This document shows positions 7,860 through 16,154 of a stretch of 21,616 bases of DNA, one piece after another. The stretch's first letter is position 1. Each line of letters starts with the position of its first letter. Origin of the DNA: JBBIQH01 sp964475945 (GTDB lineage: Archaea > Thermoproteota > Nitrososphaeria > Nitrososphaerales > Nitrosocaldaceae); the NCBI GenBank assembly GCA_964475945.1, contig CAYYYF010000019.1, forward strand, positions 1 through 21,616, given 5' to 3'. Below the pieces are notes generated by a model. It made no database searches and was not told the origin of the DNA. It worked only from the letters and a program-made list of their open reading frames with translations. Made by a program: the position numbers and the translations under genes.

Positions 7860-7861
7860 TG

Positions 7862-9034
7862 TTAACCGTCTCTAATCCATCTACCCTTAACTACTGCAAG
7901 TATATCATCTATACTAGCATTGGTTCTGAAGCCCTTGAATGATAAGCTAGTCCTTGATGCTCTGAATCCATGATCCCTTAACATCTGTATAATCTCTTGC
8001 ATGCTTAAAGGCCTCATCTTAAGTATAGAAGCTATCTCATCTACAGTATAATATAAAGGTGTATCTACCAACTCATCCTTCGCAATCTCAAGTATATGCA
8101 TAGCCTGCTTATCTATATGATCTGTATCATGCAAGGAGTTGCATATACTATTTATGAAGGCATTATCCATCATACCCTTTATCCATAGCCTGCCAGCACT
8201 GATCATCTCCTTGCTGCATCTCTTGCATAAAGCCTTACACTCTAAACTTATACCTCTACTCTTGCATATGCTGCAGTAATGCACATAGCCTAGCATATCT
8301 GGCATCTCATCTGCATACCTTGCACCTACATTCACTTGAACATAAACCCTTATGTAGTGCCTTGTGCTATGTGCAAAGAGAGGTCTTATACCCATCTCAA
8401 GTCTAGATGCCACCATTGCAAGCATTCCTAGCAATACCCTAATACCTATCTCATTTGAGTACTCACACCTTAACGTTTTGCTATAGTATCTCCTTAACGC
8501 TACTCTAGTATATATCCCATTTAGCACTGGTGTATCTGTCGCTGTTATGCTAACCATACCCTCATCTGCTACAGCCCTTAATGCACAGTCAACGTATATA
8601 GCAGGGGTGCCGAATGGATCAAGATCTACTATACCAAACCTCTCTCCTCTCTTTGCATGTTCTATAAGGAATTTACATGCATCACTTACACTGAACCTGC
8701 ATTTAGAATACACACTGTTAAGCACTGCCGCCTTCTCCGCAAGTGACACTGCAAAGGGGTTAACATCATTTACATACACCTCATCTATACCCTTAACCTC
8801 ATTTGCTACCCTTATAGATCTAGCACCAACCCCTGCTAATGCATCTGCGAATGTATGATCCCTTAGCCTTGCTATGTATGCATTATATGCAAGTATTGCG
8901 ATATCCCTGTTTACTCTTGCTGCTGGGTTGTAGAATGCAGGATGCTTTGGTGGTACACTAGTCTCTAAAGCCTCTCTAGGAACTAAAAGCCTAGTCTTAC
9001 CCTCAATTATATCAATAAGATTAGCATCATTCAT
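7862..9034 (-). CDS. trm1: tRNA (guanine26-N2)-dimethyltransferase
   Basis: An S-adenosylmethionine-dependent enzyme that dimethylates G26 of tRNA. The 390-aa protein shows the Trm1 layout: N-terminal substrate-binding stretch (PPKHPAFYNPAARVNRD, 28-44), SAM motif ALAGVGARSIR (65-75), catalytic DLDPFGTP (137-144), and a C-terminal domain with a Cys cluster (C254, C257, C266, C270, C273) that probably binds zinc. It is first in the trm1-bioD-pmbA operon. A TATA-like element about 27 nt upstream, shared with the divergent THEP1 gene, supports the 9034 ATG. Confidence 0.95.
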   Translation of the reverse strand: MNDANLIDIIEGKTRLLVPREALETSVPPKHPAFYNPAARVNRDIAILAYNAYIARLRDHTFADALAGVGARSIRVANEVKGIDEVYVNDVNPFAVSLAEKAAVLNSVYSKCRFSVSDACKFLIEHAKRGERFGIVDLDPFGTPAIYVDCALRAVADEGMVSITATDTPVLNGIYTRVALRRYYSKTLRCEYSNEIGIRVLLGMLAMVASRLEMGIRPLFAHSTRHYIRVYVQVNVGARYADEMPDMLGYVHYCSICKSRGISLECKALCKRCSKEMISAGRLWIKGMMDNAFINSICNSLHDTDHIDKQAMHILEIAKDELVDTPLYYTVDEIASILKMRPLSMQEIIQMLRDHGFRASRTSLSFKGFRTNASIDDILAVVKGRWIRDG

Positions 9035-9040
9035 TGCAAC

Positions 9041-9064
9041 GATTATAATACTTGAGATATATTA
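9041..9064. promoter_or_regulatory. Divergent promoter region, trm1 / THEP1
   Basis: The 42 bases between the two start codons hold TTATAATA (9043-9050), about 27-34 nt before the + ATG at 9077, and on the minus strand AATATATC (about 9055-9062), about 25 nt before the trm1 ATG at 9034. Both fit leaderless archaeal promoters. Confidence 0.5.
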
Positions 9065-9076
9065 TTGATTAGTTGG

Positions 9077-9590
9077 ATGATACTTGTAGTTACTGGAGAG
9101 CCTAGGGTAGGTAAGAGCACTCTACTACTTAAGGTAGCGTATGCCCTAAAGGATATGGGCGTAAGTGTATATGCCTTAATTGCTAGAGAGGTTAGGGTTA
9201 ACAATACTAGGATAGGGTTTGAGTTCATATATCTAGAAGGCAATACAGTAAGGCTAGCATCAGTTGATCTTAACGATGGTAAAAGGATAGGCAAGTATGT
9301 AGTTGATTTAAAGGGGTGCAGTAAGGCTGCTATGCTATTAAGCAGTGCTATAAGGGAAGGATATAGACTTATAATATTTGATGAGATAGGACCTATGGAA
9401 CTTGCATCCAAAGATATATTAGATGCACTGATAGAGTTACTCTAACAAGGATATAATAGTTGCGGTGCATAAGAGGATGAGGCATCAGGTAGCAGATATG
9501 TATAGGAATAGTGCCAATGAGATACTTGAGGTTGCTATGAAGAATAGAGATAAATTACTTAAGTATATAATAGATTTGCTTAAAAAATAA
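9077..9590 (+). pseudogene. THEP1-type nucleoside-triphosphatase, frameshifted
   Basis: THEP1 family NTPases are small P-loop enzymes that hydrolyse several NTPs. The first frame gives Walker A GEPRVGKST and Walker B LIIFDEIGPMEL, then stops at TAA 9443-9445 after IELL. Shifting by one base at this point opens a second frame (9444-9590) reading NKDIIVAVHKRMRHQVAD and ending LLKK, which is exactly the conserved C-terminal part of the family (the xLHRRxxH-like strand). Together the parts make a protein of about 170 aa, the normal length. So the gene is complete apart from one surplus base. The lesion CTC TAA C is not in a homopolymer. Causes could be a recent mutation, a base-calling error or, less likely, recoding. 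The start is taken as ATG 9077; TTG 9065 is also in frame. Confidence 0.8.
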
Positions 9591-9595
9591 AATAA

Positions 9596-9617
9596 TTTAT
9601 AAGGGGTATAGGGAGGT
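9596..9617 (+). promoter_or_regulatory. Promoter and ribosome binding site of terC-family gene
   Basis: TTTATAAG (9596-9603) lies 25-32 nt before the ATG at 9628, and GGGAGGT (9611-9617) lies 10 nt before it. Having both a TATA box at the leaderless position and a good Shine-Dalgarno site is unusual in this window. Confidence 0.55.
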
Positions 9618-9627
9618 ATTGCTATAG

Positions 9628-10548
9628 ATGCTTAGCTCACTAACGCTCCTTGAGTTCCATATAGTAGTTGGAGTTCTTATAGCAATAGATCTTCTAACAG
9701 GTTTTAGAAGGAAGCATGCTATGAGCCTTAAGGAAGCAGGTATATGGAGTATGATATGGATAGGCTTTGGTATAATCTTTGGCTTACTTCTATCGTACAG
9801 TAACTACTCTAGCGAGGATGTTCTTGATTACTTTACTATATTTGTGCTTGAAAAGTCATTGAGTGTAGATAACCTATTTGTATTTGCAGCAATCTTCTCC
9901 TACTTTGCTACCCCATCATCTGCTAGACCCATAGTGCTATATGTAGGTATAATAAGTGCTATAGTATTTAGAGCATTGTTCATATTTGCTGGTATAGCAG
10001 CATTAGAGGCATTACCATGGATGGTATTTGTATTTGCAGTAGTTCTAGTATACAGTGGTGTAAAGATATGGGGTAACAAGATGGAATCTATGCATGTTGA
10101 GCATAACCCTGTAGTAAGGTTTGCTAAGAGATACCTACCTATAGCAGATAGGTATGATGGTAATAGATTTGTATTAGCAAATAAGCCATTATTACTATCC
10201 CCTCTGATAATAGTGCTCTTTACTATAGAGGCTAGTGATATAATGTTTGCTGTAGACTCCATACCAGCAGCATTAGCAATATCTAGAGACTTTACCATAG
10301 TGTATACAGCAAATATAGCAGCGATACTAGGCTTAAGATCTCTTTACTTCTTAATAGATCACATGCTATTAAAGTTCAAGTACCTAAGCAAAGGCTTAGC
10401 AGTTGTTCTTATAATACTAGGCATAAAGTTCCTACTTGAGGGTATGCATGTAGATGTGCCTAAAGAGGTTAGTATAGCATTAACATTAAGCATAATAGGT
10501 GCATCAATATTACTCTCTATAATAGATAAGAGGAGAGAACAATTATAG
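9628..10548 (+). CDS. TerC family integral membrane protein
   Basis: A 306-aa polytopic membrane protein with about 8-9 helices. The two family signatures are EKSLSVDNLFVFA (75-87) and EASDIMFAVDSIPAALAIS (201-219), whose acidic residues lie in the membrane and are thought to handle metal ions. TerC-family proteins (Alx, YkoY/MeeF-like) are linked to manganese export and metalation of secreted proteins; original members are in tellurite-resistance operons. The TerC assignment is firm, while the exact substrate is not. It has its own promoter and is followed after 32 bases by rnhB. Confidence 0.92.
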   Translation: MLSSLTLLEFHIVVGVLIAIDLLTGFRRKHAMSLKEAGIWSMIWIGFGIIFGLLLSYSNYSSEDVLDYFTIFVLEKSLSVDNLFVFAAIFSYFATPSSARPIVLYVGIISAIVFRALFIFAGIAALEALPWMVFVFAVVLVYSGVKIWGNKMESMHVEHNPVVRFAKRYLPIADRYDGNRFVLANKPLLLSPLIIVLFTIEASDIMFAVDSIPAALAISRDFTIVYTANIAAILGLRSLYFLIDHMLLKFKYLSKGLAVVLIILGIKFLLEGMHVDVPKEVSIALTLSIIGASILLSIIDKRREQL

Positions 10549-10580
10549 ATAAAATATATCATAATGAGTAAGAGGATCTG

Positions 10581-11243
10581 TTGAGTGTGGTGGCAGGGGT
10601 GGATGAGGCTGGAAGGGGTTCTGTTATTGGCCCACTTATTGTATCTGCGGTTGCAGTAGATGCGTCAAAGATCACCTTGCTAGAGCATATAGGGGTTAAA
10701 GACTCGAAGCTGCTAAATGCAAAGGCTAGAGATATGCTCTATAGTAAGATAGTTGGTATTGCTGATAAATATGCAGTATGCATAGCAGAGCCAAGGGTTA
10801 TAGATGCATATGTTAGCAAGGGTATGCTTAACATGCTAGAGGCTATGATGTTCGCTGATGCAATAGCAAAGGTGAACCCAGCACTAGCATATATAGATGC
10901 GTGTGATATAAACCCAGCAAGGTTTGCAGAGAGGGTAGCATCCTTGCTTAATAATAATGCAATTATGCTTAGTGCAGCACACAAGGCAGATAGGAGGAAT
11001 GTTGTCGTAGGTGCGGCATCAATAATAGCAAAGGTTACAAGGGATGATTACATAAAGAAGTTGAAGGGGAAGCATGGGGACTTTGGGTCAGGATATCCCT
11101 CAGATACTAAGACCATGAGGTTCATCGCATACACCATTAATAAAGGTATGAGGCTAGAGTGCATAAGGTATTCATGGAAGCCAGTTAAGAGGATGCTAGC
11201 AGCAACTCAGAATAGCTTTTATTATCTACCATTATATTATTAA
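10581..11243 (+). CDS. rnhB: Ribonuclease HII
   Basis: Cuts the RNA strand of RNA-DNA hybrids and single ribonucleotides in DNA. The 220-aa protein carries the four acidic catalytic residues: D8 and E9 in GVDEAGRG, D106 in YIDA and D137 in AHKAD. It also has the family strand AASIIAKVTRDD (145-156). In the first motif Ser replaces the common Pro (GRGSVIGP). The start is TTG 10581, because the upstream ATG at 10564 runs into a stop after six codons; AGAGGATC (10571-10578) is a plausible Shine-Dalgarno site. GTG at 10587 or 10590 are alternatives. The next gene follows after 6 bases, so the two are co-transcribed. Confidence 0.95.
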   Translation: MSVVAGVDEAGRGSVIGPLIVSAVAVDASKITLLEHIGVKDSKLLNAKARDMLYSKIVGIADKYAVCIAEPRVIDAYVSKGMLNMLEAMMFADAIAKVNPALAYIDACDINPARFAERVASLLNNNAIMLSAAHKADRRNVVVGAASIIAKVTRDDYIKKLKGKHGDFGSGYPSDTKTMRFIAYTINKGMRLECIRYSWKPVKRMLAATQNSFYYLPLYY

Positions 11244-11249
11244 GGTGCC

Positions 11250-11861
11250 TTGGATGCTATAGATAGAATAATACTAAGGGCTCTATACATAGAGGGTTTA
11301 AGAGAAAGCACAACTACTCTAGATAAAAGTATACTCTCCTTACTAGATAATAGCATTGTAGAGGAGCATGTTAAGAGGTTAAGTGATCTAGGTATGGTTA
11401 AGGATAGGATGCTTACAGAGTTTGGTAGGAGCGCTTTAAGCGTGGTATTTGCAGGCGGTGTATTCGATATAATACACCCTGGGCATATACATACCTTAAG
11501 GACAGCAAAGGAGATGGGGGATATACTTGTTGTTGTAGTTGCAAGGGATACTACTGCGGAGAGGTTGAAGGGTAAGAGTCCACTACATGATGAGAATACT
11601 AGAAGGGATATGGTTGCATCTATAAGGTATGTTGATATAGCATTGCTAGGGCATGAGCATGATATATTCAAGACTGTAGAGTATGTCAAGCCAGATATAA
11701 TCGCCTTAGGCTATGATCAGGTGCACGAGGAGGGGTTCATAATGCAAGAGTGTAGGAGGAGAGGCTTGAAGGTTAAGATAGTAAGGTTAACATCCCCATT
11801 ACCAGAGATAAAGAGCTCCCTAATAAAATCAGAGTTAAGATCATCAATATATAGTATATAG
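11250..11861 (+). CDS. ribL: FAD synthase-like cytidylyltransferase with N-terminal winged helix
   Basis: The C-terminal domain (about 64-203) is a nucleotidyltransferase of the RibL type: FAGGVFDIIHPGH with HPGH (76-79), DILVVVVARD (91-100), and SSLIKS (189-194) in the place of the ISSSxIR motif. Archaeal RibL makes FAD from FMN and ATP; related enzymes make CDP-glycerol or CDP-ethanolamine, so the substrate is inferred. The first 63 residues look like a winged helix (AIDRIILRALYIEG ... HVKRLSDLGMV) and are absent from the minimal 150-aa RibL. Start TTG 11250 is used because ATG 11254 stops after two codons; TAAGGTG (11241-11247) precedes it as ribosome binding site. It is operonic with rnhB. 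Confidence 0.82.
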   Translation: MDAIDRIILRALYIEGLRESTTTLDKSILSLLDNSIVEEHVKRLSDLGMVKDRMLTEFGRSALSVVFAGGVFDIIHPGHIHTLRTAKEMGDILVVVVARDTTAERLKGKSPLHDENTRRDMVASIRYVDIALLGHEHDIFKTVEYVKPDIIALGYDQVHEEGFIMQECRRRGLKVKIVRLTSPLPEIKSSLIKSELRSSIYSI

Positions 11862-11862
11862 A

Positions 11863-11873
11863 TTTTTAATACC
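11863..11873 (+). promoter_or_regulatory. Promoter of meaB
   Basis: TTTTTAATACC is centred about 26 nt before the ATG at 11893. The same sequence with one base fewer, TTTTTATACC, precedes the epimerase gene at 14441, and both starts are preceded by TTGTT. This points to matched promoters for the two ends of the mutase cluster. Confidence 0.6.
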
Positions 11874-11892
11874 ATGTATTTATAATCTTGTT

Positions 11893-12819
11893 ATGAATGA
11901 TAATATAGTAAAAGCGTTATTGAATGGTGAGAGATGGGCTATAGCCAAGGCTATATCAATAGTTGAGGATGATAGAGTTAAGAGGCAAGAGATTGTAAGC
12001 AGCATATTCAAGCATGTAGGTAATGCTAGGGTTATAGGCATCACCGGCCCTGCAGGTGCTGGTAAGAGCACGCTAATAGGTAAGATGATAAGTGCTTATA
12101 GGGCAAAGGGCTTCAAGATAGGAGTCCTTGCTGTAGATCCTAGTAGCAGCATATCTGGTGGTGCAATACTTGGTGATAGGGTTAGGATGCAGGAGCATGC
12201 GCTTGATGATGGTACATACATAAGGAGTATGGCAAGTAGAGGTATGCTAGGAGGGTTATCCCCAGCCTTAAGGGATGCCATAAGGATACTTGATGTTGCG
12301 GGTTTTAAGCGTATAATAGTTGAGAGCGTTGGTGCTGGTCAGTTGGATGTTAAGATAGCAAGTATAGCAGATGTTACTATAGTAGTATTCAACCCTCAGA
12401 CAGGTGATAGCATACAGGCTATAAAGGCAGGGTTGACTGAGATAGGTGATATATATGTTGTTAACAAGGCAGATATAACTGGGGCAAATGCGCTCTATAA
12501 TGATATAAGATCTCTTATAGCGGATGAGAAGGATGCAAGGGTTATCAAAACAGTAGCAACAACAGGCAAGGGTGTGAATGAGTTGGTTGATGCCATAGAG
12601 GATTCAATAAGCAGGGTAGAGAATAATTATAAACTTTATAAGGATAGGGAGAGAAGGAAGATTGAGGAGGAGTTGAGAGATATAATAGTTGATATGCTAA
12701 CGGATATCTTGCATAAAAACAATGATTTAAGCAAGTATGTTGATTTAATAACAAGTAAGGAGATAGATCCTTATAAAGCTGCAGAGAGTATAGTTAGAAG
12801 CAGAGTTAAGGTTGGGTGA
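11893..12819 (+). CDS. meaB: Methylmalonyl-CoA mutase GTPase chaperone MeaB/ArgK
   Basis: A SIMIBI-class GTPase that gates loading of adenosylcobalamin into methylmalonyl-CoA mutase and protects the enzyme. The 308-aa protein has Walker A GPAGAGKST (52-60), VDPSSSISGGAILGDR (81-96), the switch motif ESVGAGQ (144-150, usually ETVGVGQ) and NKAD (191-194) for guanine recognition. The C-terminal dimerisation arm (about 250-308) is present. It directly precedes the mutase large subunit with a 4-base gap, a classic pairing that fixes its role as mutase chaperone rather than arginine kinase (an old misnomer). Confidence 0.95.
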   Translation: MNDNIVKALLNGERWAIAKAISIVEDDRVKRQEIVSSIFKHVGNARVIGITGPAGAGKSTLIGKMISAYRAKGFKIGVLAVDPSSSISGGAILGDRVRMQEHALDDGTYIRSMASRGMLGGLSPALRDAIRILDVAGFKRIIVESVGAGQLDVKIASIADVTIVVFNPQTGDSIQAIKAGLTEIGDIYVVNKADITGANALYNDIRSLIADEKDARVIKTVATTGKGVNELVDAIEDSISRVENNYKLYKDRERRKIEEELRDIIVDMLTDILHKNNDLSKYVDLITSKEIDPYKAAESIVRSRVKVG

Positions 12820-12823
12820 TAAC

Positions 12824-14422
12824 ATGAAGGGCAATGAGAAGGAGTTCTATACAGACTCTGGTATAAAGGTTAAGAGGATATACAAGGCTAGTGATGTAAA
12901 GAGGAAAGGTGAAAGTAAAGAGAGGGGAGAGGATGCTGGCAAGTATCCATTCACAAGGGGAATATACCCAGAGATGTATAGGGAGAGGATATGGACTATG
13001 AGGCAGTACACAGGCTTTGGTACAGCAGAGGAGACCAATAAAAGGTTTAAGTTCTTGTTAGAGCATGGGCAGACAGGGTTAAGCCTTGCATTTGATCTCC
13101 CTACACAGACAGGATATGACTCAGATGACCCTAGGGCAGAGGGTGAGGTAGGTAGGGTAGGTGTGCCTATAAGTTGCATAGATGATATGATGATATGCTT
13201 TGATGGAATACCATTAGATAAGGTTAGCACATCCATGACCATAAACTCTACAGCAACAACCTTACTTGCATTCTACATAACCGTTGCAGAATCCCAAGGC
13301 GTACCTATAAACATACTTAGAGGTACATTACAGAATGATATACTCAAGGAGTACATAGCAAGGAACACATACATATACCCTCCAGAGCCTTCCATGAGGC
13401 TATTTGTAGATAGCATGGAGTTCTGTAGCAAGTATATGCCTTCATGGTACCCTGTAAGCATCTCAGGTTACCATATAAGGGAGGCTGGTGCAAATGCGAT
13501 TCAAGAGCTTGCATTTACATTTGCTAATGCAATAGCGTATGTTGATGCATGCATTGCTAGAGGTTTAAAGGTTGATGAGTTTGCCCCTAGGCTATCCTTC
13601 TTCTTCTGTTGCACAATGGATATACTTGAGGAGATAGCGAAGTTTAGGGCAGCAAGAAGGATATGGGCTAAGATAATGAAGGAGAGATACAAGGCAAAGA
13701 ATGAGAAGAGCATGCACTTAAGGTTCCATGTACAGACCAGTGGGGAATCGCTTACTGCACAGCAACCAGATAACAACATAGTTAGGGTTACACTGCAAGC
13801 ATTGGCAGCTGTGCTAGGAGGATGCCAATCACTGCATACAAACTCTAGGGATGAGGCTCTATCATTGCCTACTGAGGAGTCTGTTAAGATAGCCTTAAGG
13901 ACACAGCAGATAATAGCGTATGAGAGCGGAGTTATCAAAGTAGTTGATCCGTTGGGGGGCTCATATTACATAGAGTATCTTACTGATGAGATAGAGGATA
14001 GGGTATGGAAGTATCTTAATAGGATAGAGCGCATGGGAGGGTCCCTTAAGGCTATAGAGAAGGGTTACTTCCAGCAGGAGATAAGGGATAATGCATACAG
14101 GATAAAGAAGGAGGTTGATGAGGGTAAGAGGATAATAGTTGGTGTAAACAAGTTTGTAGAACAAGAAGCAAAGGTACCAGAGATACTTAGAATAGACCCA
14201 GAGTTGGAAATGAGGCAGATAGCAAGGCTTAAGGAGTTTAAGGCAAAGAGGGATAACATAAAGGTTGAGCAGATGATATCTAAACTTGAGAAGGCTGCAG
14301 AGGGTAATGAGAACCTAATGCCCTACATAATAGAGAGTGTTAAGGCAAGAGTTACGCTAGGGGAGATAAGCAATGCGTTCAGGAGGGTATTCAACGTATA
14401 TCAACCAAAGATAGTAATTTAA
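12824..14422 (+). CDS. mcmA1: Methylmalonyl-CoA mutase, large (catalytic) subunit
   Basis: Interconverts (R)-methylmalonyl-CoA and succinyl-CoA. The 532-aa protein covers only the substrate-binding barrel; the B12-binding domain, a separate small subunit in archaea, is not in this window. Specificity residues favour methylmalonyl-CoA: Tyr in RQYTGFGTAEE (Phe in isobutyryl-CoA mutase, Ile in 2-hydroxyisobutyryl-CoA mutase) and Arg in PPEPSMR. Other signatures are FDLPTQTGYDSD, SISGYHIREAGA, FHVQTSGESLTAQQP and DPLGGSYY. ATG 12824 is chosen: TTG 12812 lies inside meaB, and GGGTGAT (12814-12820) before the ATG can pair with the 16S tail. In thaumarchaea this step belongs to the 3HP/4HB carbon-fixation cycle. 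Confidence 0.96.
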   Translation: MKGNEKEFYTDSGIKVKRIYKASDVKRKGESKERGEDAGKYPFTRGIYPEMYRERIWTMRQYTGFGTAEETNKRFKFLLEHGQTGLSLAFDLPTQTGYDSDDPRAEGEVGRVGVPISCIDDMMICFDGIPLDKVSTSMTINSTATTLLAFYITVAESQGVPINILRGTLQNDILKEYIARNTYIYPPEPSMRLFVDSMEFCSKYMPSWYPVSISGYHIREAGANAIQELAFTFANAIAYVDACIARGLKVDEFAPRLSFFFCCTMDILEEIAKFRAARRIWAKIMKERYKAKNEKSMHLRFHVQTSGESLTAQQPDNNIVRVTLQALAAVLGGCQSLHTNSRDEALSLPTEESVKIALRTQQIIAYESGVIKVVDPLGGSYYIEYLTDEIEDRVWKYLNRIERMGGSLKAIEKGYFQQEIRDNAYRIKKEVDEGKRIIVGVNKFVEQEAKVPEILRIDPELEMRQIARLKEFKAKRDNIKVEQMISKLEKAAEGNENLMPYIIESVKARVTLGEISNAFRRVFNVYQPKIVI

Positions 14423-14440
14423 CATAAGTAGTAAGAACAA

Positions 14441-14450
14441 TTTTTATACC
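14441..14450 (+). promoter_or_regulatory. Promoter of methylmalonyl-CoA epimerase
   Basis: TTTTTATACC is centred about 26 nt before ATG 14470, near-identical to the meaB promoter. The epimerase is thus probably transcribed separately from the mutase, although only 47 bases separate them. Confidence 0.6.
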
Positions 14451-14469
14451 ATCAACATATATTTGTTAT

Positions 14470-14862
14470 ATGCGCATAGATCATGTAGCAATAGCAGTGA
14501 ATAATGTAGAGGAAGCCTTAAAGACATTTGAGAAGGTGCTTAAGGTTGATAGAAAAGAGATAATGGTTGTAGAGCATGAGAAGGTAAAGCTTGCGATGCT
14601 GCAATTAGAGGATACAAGGATAGAACTCATGGAGCCATTAACAGATGATAGCCCGATAAGTAAGTTTCTAAAGGAGAAGGGAGAGGGTATACATCATATC
14701 TCAATATGCACAGATACCATTGAGCAGGATGTTGATAATGCAAGTAAGAATGGACTTAAGATAATAGGGGGTATAAGGACAGGCAGCTACGGTAGGAAGA
14801 TAACCTTCATACACCCAAAGACACTGCATGGAGTGCTCATGGAGTTATGTGAGCCTCATTAG
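14470..14862 (+). CDS. mce: Methylmalonyl-CoA epimerase
   Basis: Converts (S)- to (R)-methylmalonyl-CoA, the form used by the mutase just upstream. The 130 aa are a single vicinal-oxygen-chelate unit of two beta-alpha-beta-beta-beta modules. Candidate metal ligands are H5 in DHVAIAV, the acid-rich IELMEP (51-56), H76 in GIHHISI and E125 in VLMELCEP, all at family positions. The length is usual for archaeal and bacterial epimerases (130-150). Order meaB-mutase-epimerase on one strand supports joint action in the 3HP/4HB cycle. Confidence 0.95.
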   Translation: MRIDHVAIAVNNVEEALKTFEKVLKVDRKEIMVVEHEKVKLAMLQLEDTRIELMEPLTDDSPISKFLKEKGEGIHHISICTDTIEQDVDNASKNGLKIIGGIRTGSYGRKITFIHPKTLHGVLMELCEPH

Positions 14863-14894
14863 GCAGGGCTAAGAAATATTAATTAATTTTTATA
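14863..14894. terminator. Shared AT-rich transcript end between convergent genes
   Basis: The 32 bases between two convergent stop codons contain TATTAATTAATTTTTAT (14877-14893). A T-rich tract after the epimerase stop suits archaeal termination, which needs U-runs but no hairpin. The reverse side is weaker. Confidence 0.4.
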
Positions 14895-15503
14895 TCATAT
14901 CTCTATTATCTTAACGTTCCTTGCAACGTTAATAACTTTAGTAGTATTAAGCATACCTTCATTCCCTCCCTGCTCATGTATATGCCCACAGAAGTGCAAG
15001 ATTGGTCTCTTTGCTGCTATAAAATCTGCTATTGCTTTAGAGCCTAGATGCATACCATTCCTTGCCTCATCTACTACACCGTATGGTGGGCAATGTGTTA
15101 ACATTATGAAGCCAGAGCTTAGATCATCAAGCTTTGCAAGTATACCCTTAAACTCATCCTCGCTCAACTCATATGGGGTATTGAATGGGCTCTTGTTACC
15201 TCCCCCACACCCAGCAAATATATAGCCTTTAACCTCTATGCACTTCCCATGCAGGTCAGTCCAGTTATTCTCCTTGCATGCTATACGCATATCATCCGGT
15301 AACTCAAAGTTCCCAGGCACTGCTAGGGTCCTAACCCCTAGACTACCTATTGTCCTTGCTACCTCTATAGTATTACCATGGACTGGGGTTATATCACCAC
15401 AGCATAATACAACATCTACCCTATTGCCCTTAATTTGACCCTTAACCATCTCTATCAGTTTGGCATCGCCATGGAGATCTGAGAATGCAAGTATCCTAAG
15501 CAT
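14895..15503 (-). CDS. Calcineurin-like metallophosphoesterase
   Basis: A dinuclear metal phosphoesterase of 202 aa. The complete ligand set is visible: D9 and H11 in FSDLHG, D37 in CCGDITP, N65 in PGNFE, H137 in LTHCPPYG, and H174 and H176 in CGHIHE. These small archaeal proteins resemble the YfcE/MJ0936 phosphodiesterase group; the natural substrate is unknown. There is no signal peptide, so it is cytoplasmic. The gene is divergent from the DUF99 gene with 50 bases between starts. Confidence 0.9.
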   Translation of the reverse strand: MLRILAFSDLHGDAKLIEMVKGQIKGNRVDVVLCCGDITPVHGNTIEVARTIGSLGVRTLAVPGNFELPDDMRIACKENNWTDLHGKCIEVKGYIFAGCGGGNKSPFNTPYELSEDEFKGILAKLDDLSSGFIMLTHCPPYGVVDEARNGMHLGSKAIADFIAAKRPILHFCGHIHEQGGNEGMLNTTKVINVARNVKIIEI

Positions 15504-15519
15504 ATCTGATGCTAAGCAT

Positions 15520-15536
15520 GTAAGAATAAAAACCTT
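15520..15536. promoter_or_regulatory. Divergent promoter region, phosphoesterase / DUF99
   Basis: An A-tract AATAAAAA (15525-15532; TTTTTATT on the minus strand) lies 22-29 bases from both start codons (minus ATG at 15503, plus ATG at 15554). On the minus strand it matches the TTTTTAT boxes of other genes here; for the plus gene the match is poorer. Confidence 0.35.
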
Positions 15537-15553
15537 TACATCTAATATAGGTT

Positions 15554-16138
15554 ATGGGTGATATAATAAAGAATCTGCATCTAGAGAAGAAGGGTATAAG
15601 AACATTAGGGATAGCAGAGAGCTTTATGAAAGGCAGAGAGAAGGCTATACTTGCAGGGGTTGTTATGCGTAGCGATCTTGTAGTGGATGGTATGGTATAT
15701 GGTTACAGTACAGTAAGGGGCATGGATGCCACTCAGAGTATATTAAAGATGTATCATGAGTTGGGTAGGAATGATATAAGTCTTGTTATGCTTGGAGGGG
15801 TTATAATAAGCATGTATAATATAATAGATATTGAGGAGTTATACTCAAAACTAAGGATCCCTGTTATAGGTTTAACCTTTGAAGACTCTGAGGGGTTGGA
15901 GGAGCATATAATGCATGCATTCAAGGATGATTATAGCATGAGGTTGGATGCGTATAGAAGGTTAGGTGCTAGGAGCAAGGTTATGCTTAAGACAAACAAC
16001 TATGTATATATTAGATGTGCTGGTATAAGTATTAAGAATGCAAGGAATGCCATAAACAAGTTCCTCCTGCAAGGTAGAGTACCAGAACCTATAAGAGTTG
16101 CTAGGTTATCTGCAAGAGCATTACTTAGATTACAGTGA
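15554..16138 (+). CDS. DUF99 (UPF0215) family protein, endonuclease V-like fold
   Basis: A 194-aa protein of the archaeal DUF99 family, which is related in fold to endonuclease V and includes members described as acting on deaminated DNA. The defining motif DGMVYGYSTVRGMDAT lies at 45-60, preceded by GIAES (19-23) and AGVVMRSD (34-41). D45 and D58 are likely metal ligands. The length is typical. Deamination repair suits a thermophile. It is the last intact gene before the decayed island begins. Substrate (dU, dI or other) is not determinable from sequence. Confidence 0.85.
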   Translation: MGDIIKNLHLEKKGIRTLGIAESFMKGREKAILAGVVMRSDLVVDGMVYGYSTVRGMDATQSILKMYHELGRNDISLVMLGGVIISMYNIIDIEELYSKLRIPVIGLTFEDSEGLEEHIMHAFKDDYSMRLDAYRRLGARSKVMLKTNNYVYIRCAGISIKNARNAINKFLLQGRVPEPIRVARLSARALLRLQ

Positions 16139-16154
16139 GTAATAATAGTGTATT

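Noticed and set aside
9900..10298. 132-aa minus-strand frame within the TerC gene
   Set aside because: It lies opposite the TerC coding sequence, whose motifs fix the + frame; rich in Ala/Asn/Thr as expected of a reverse-frame shadow.
13501..13938. 145-aa minus-strand frame inside methylmalonyl-CoA mutase
   Set aside because: It is a shadow of the strongly conserved mutase frame, with no independent signal.
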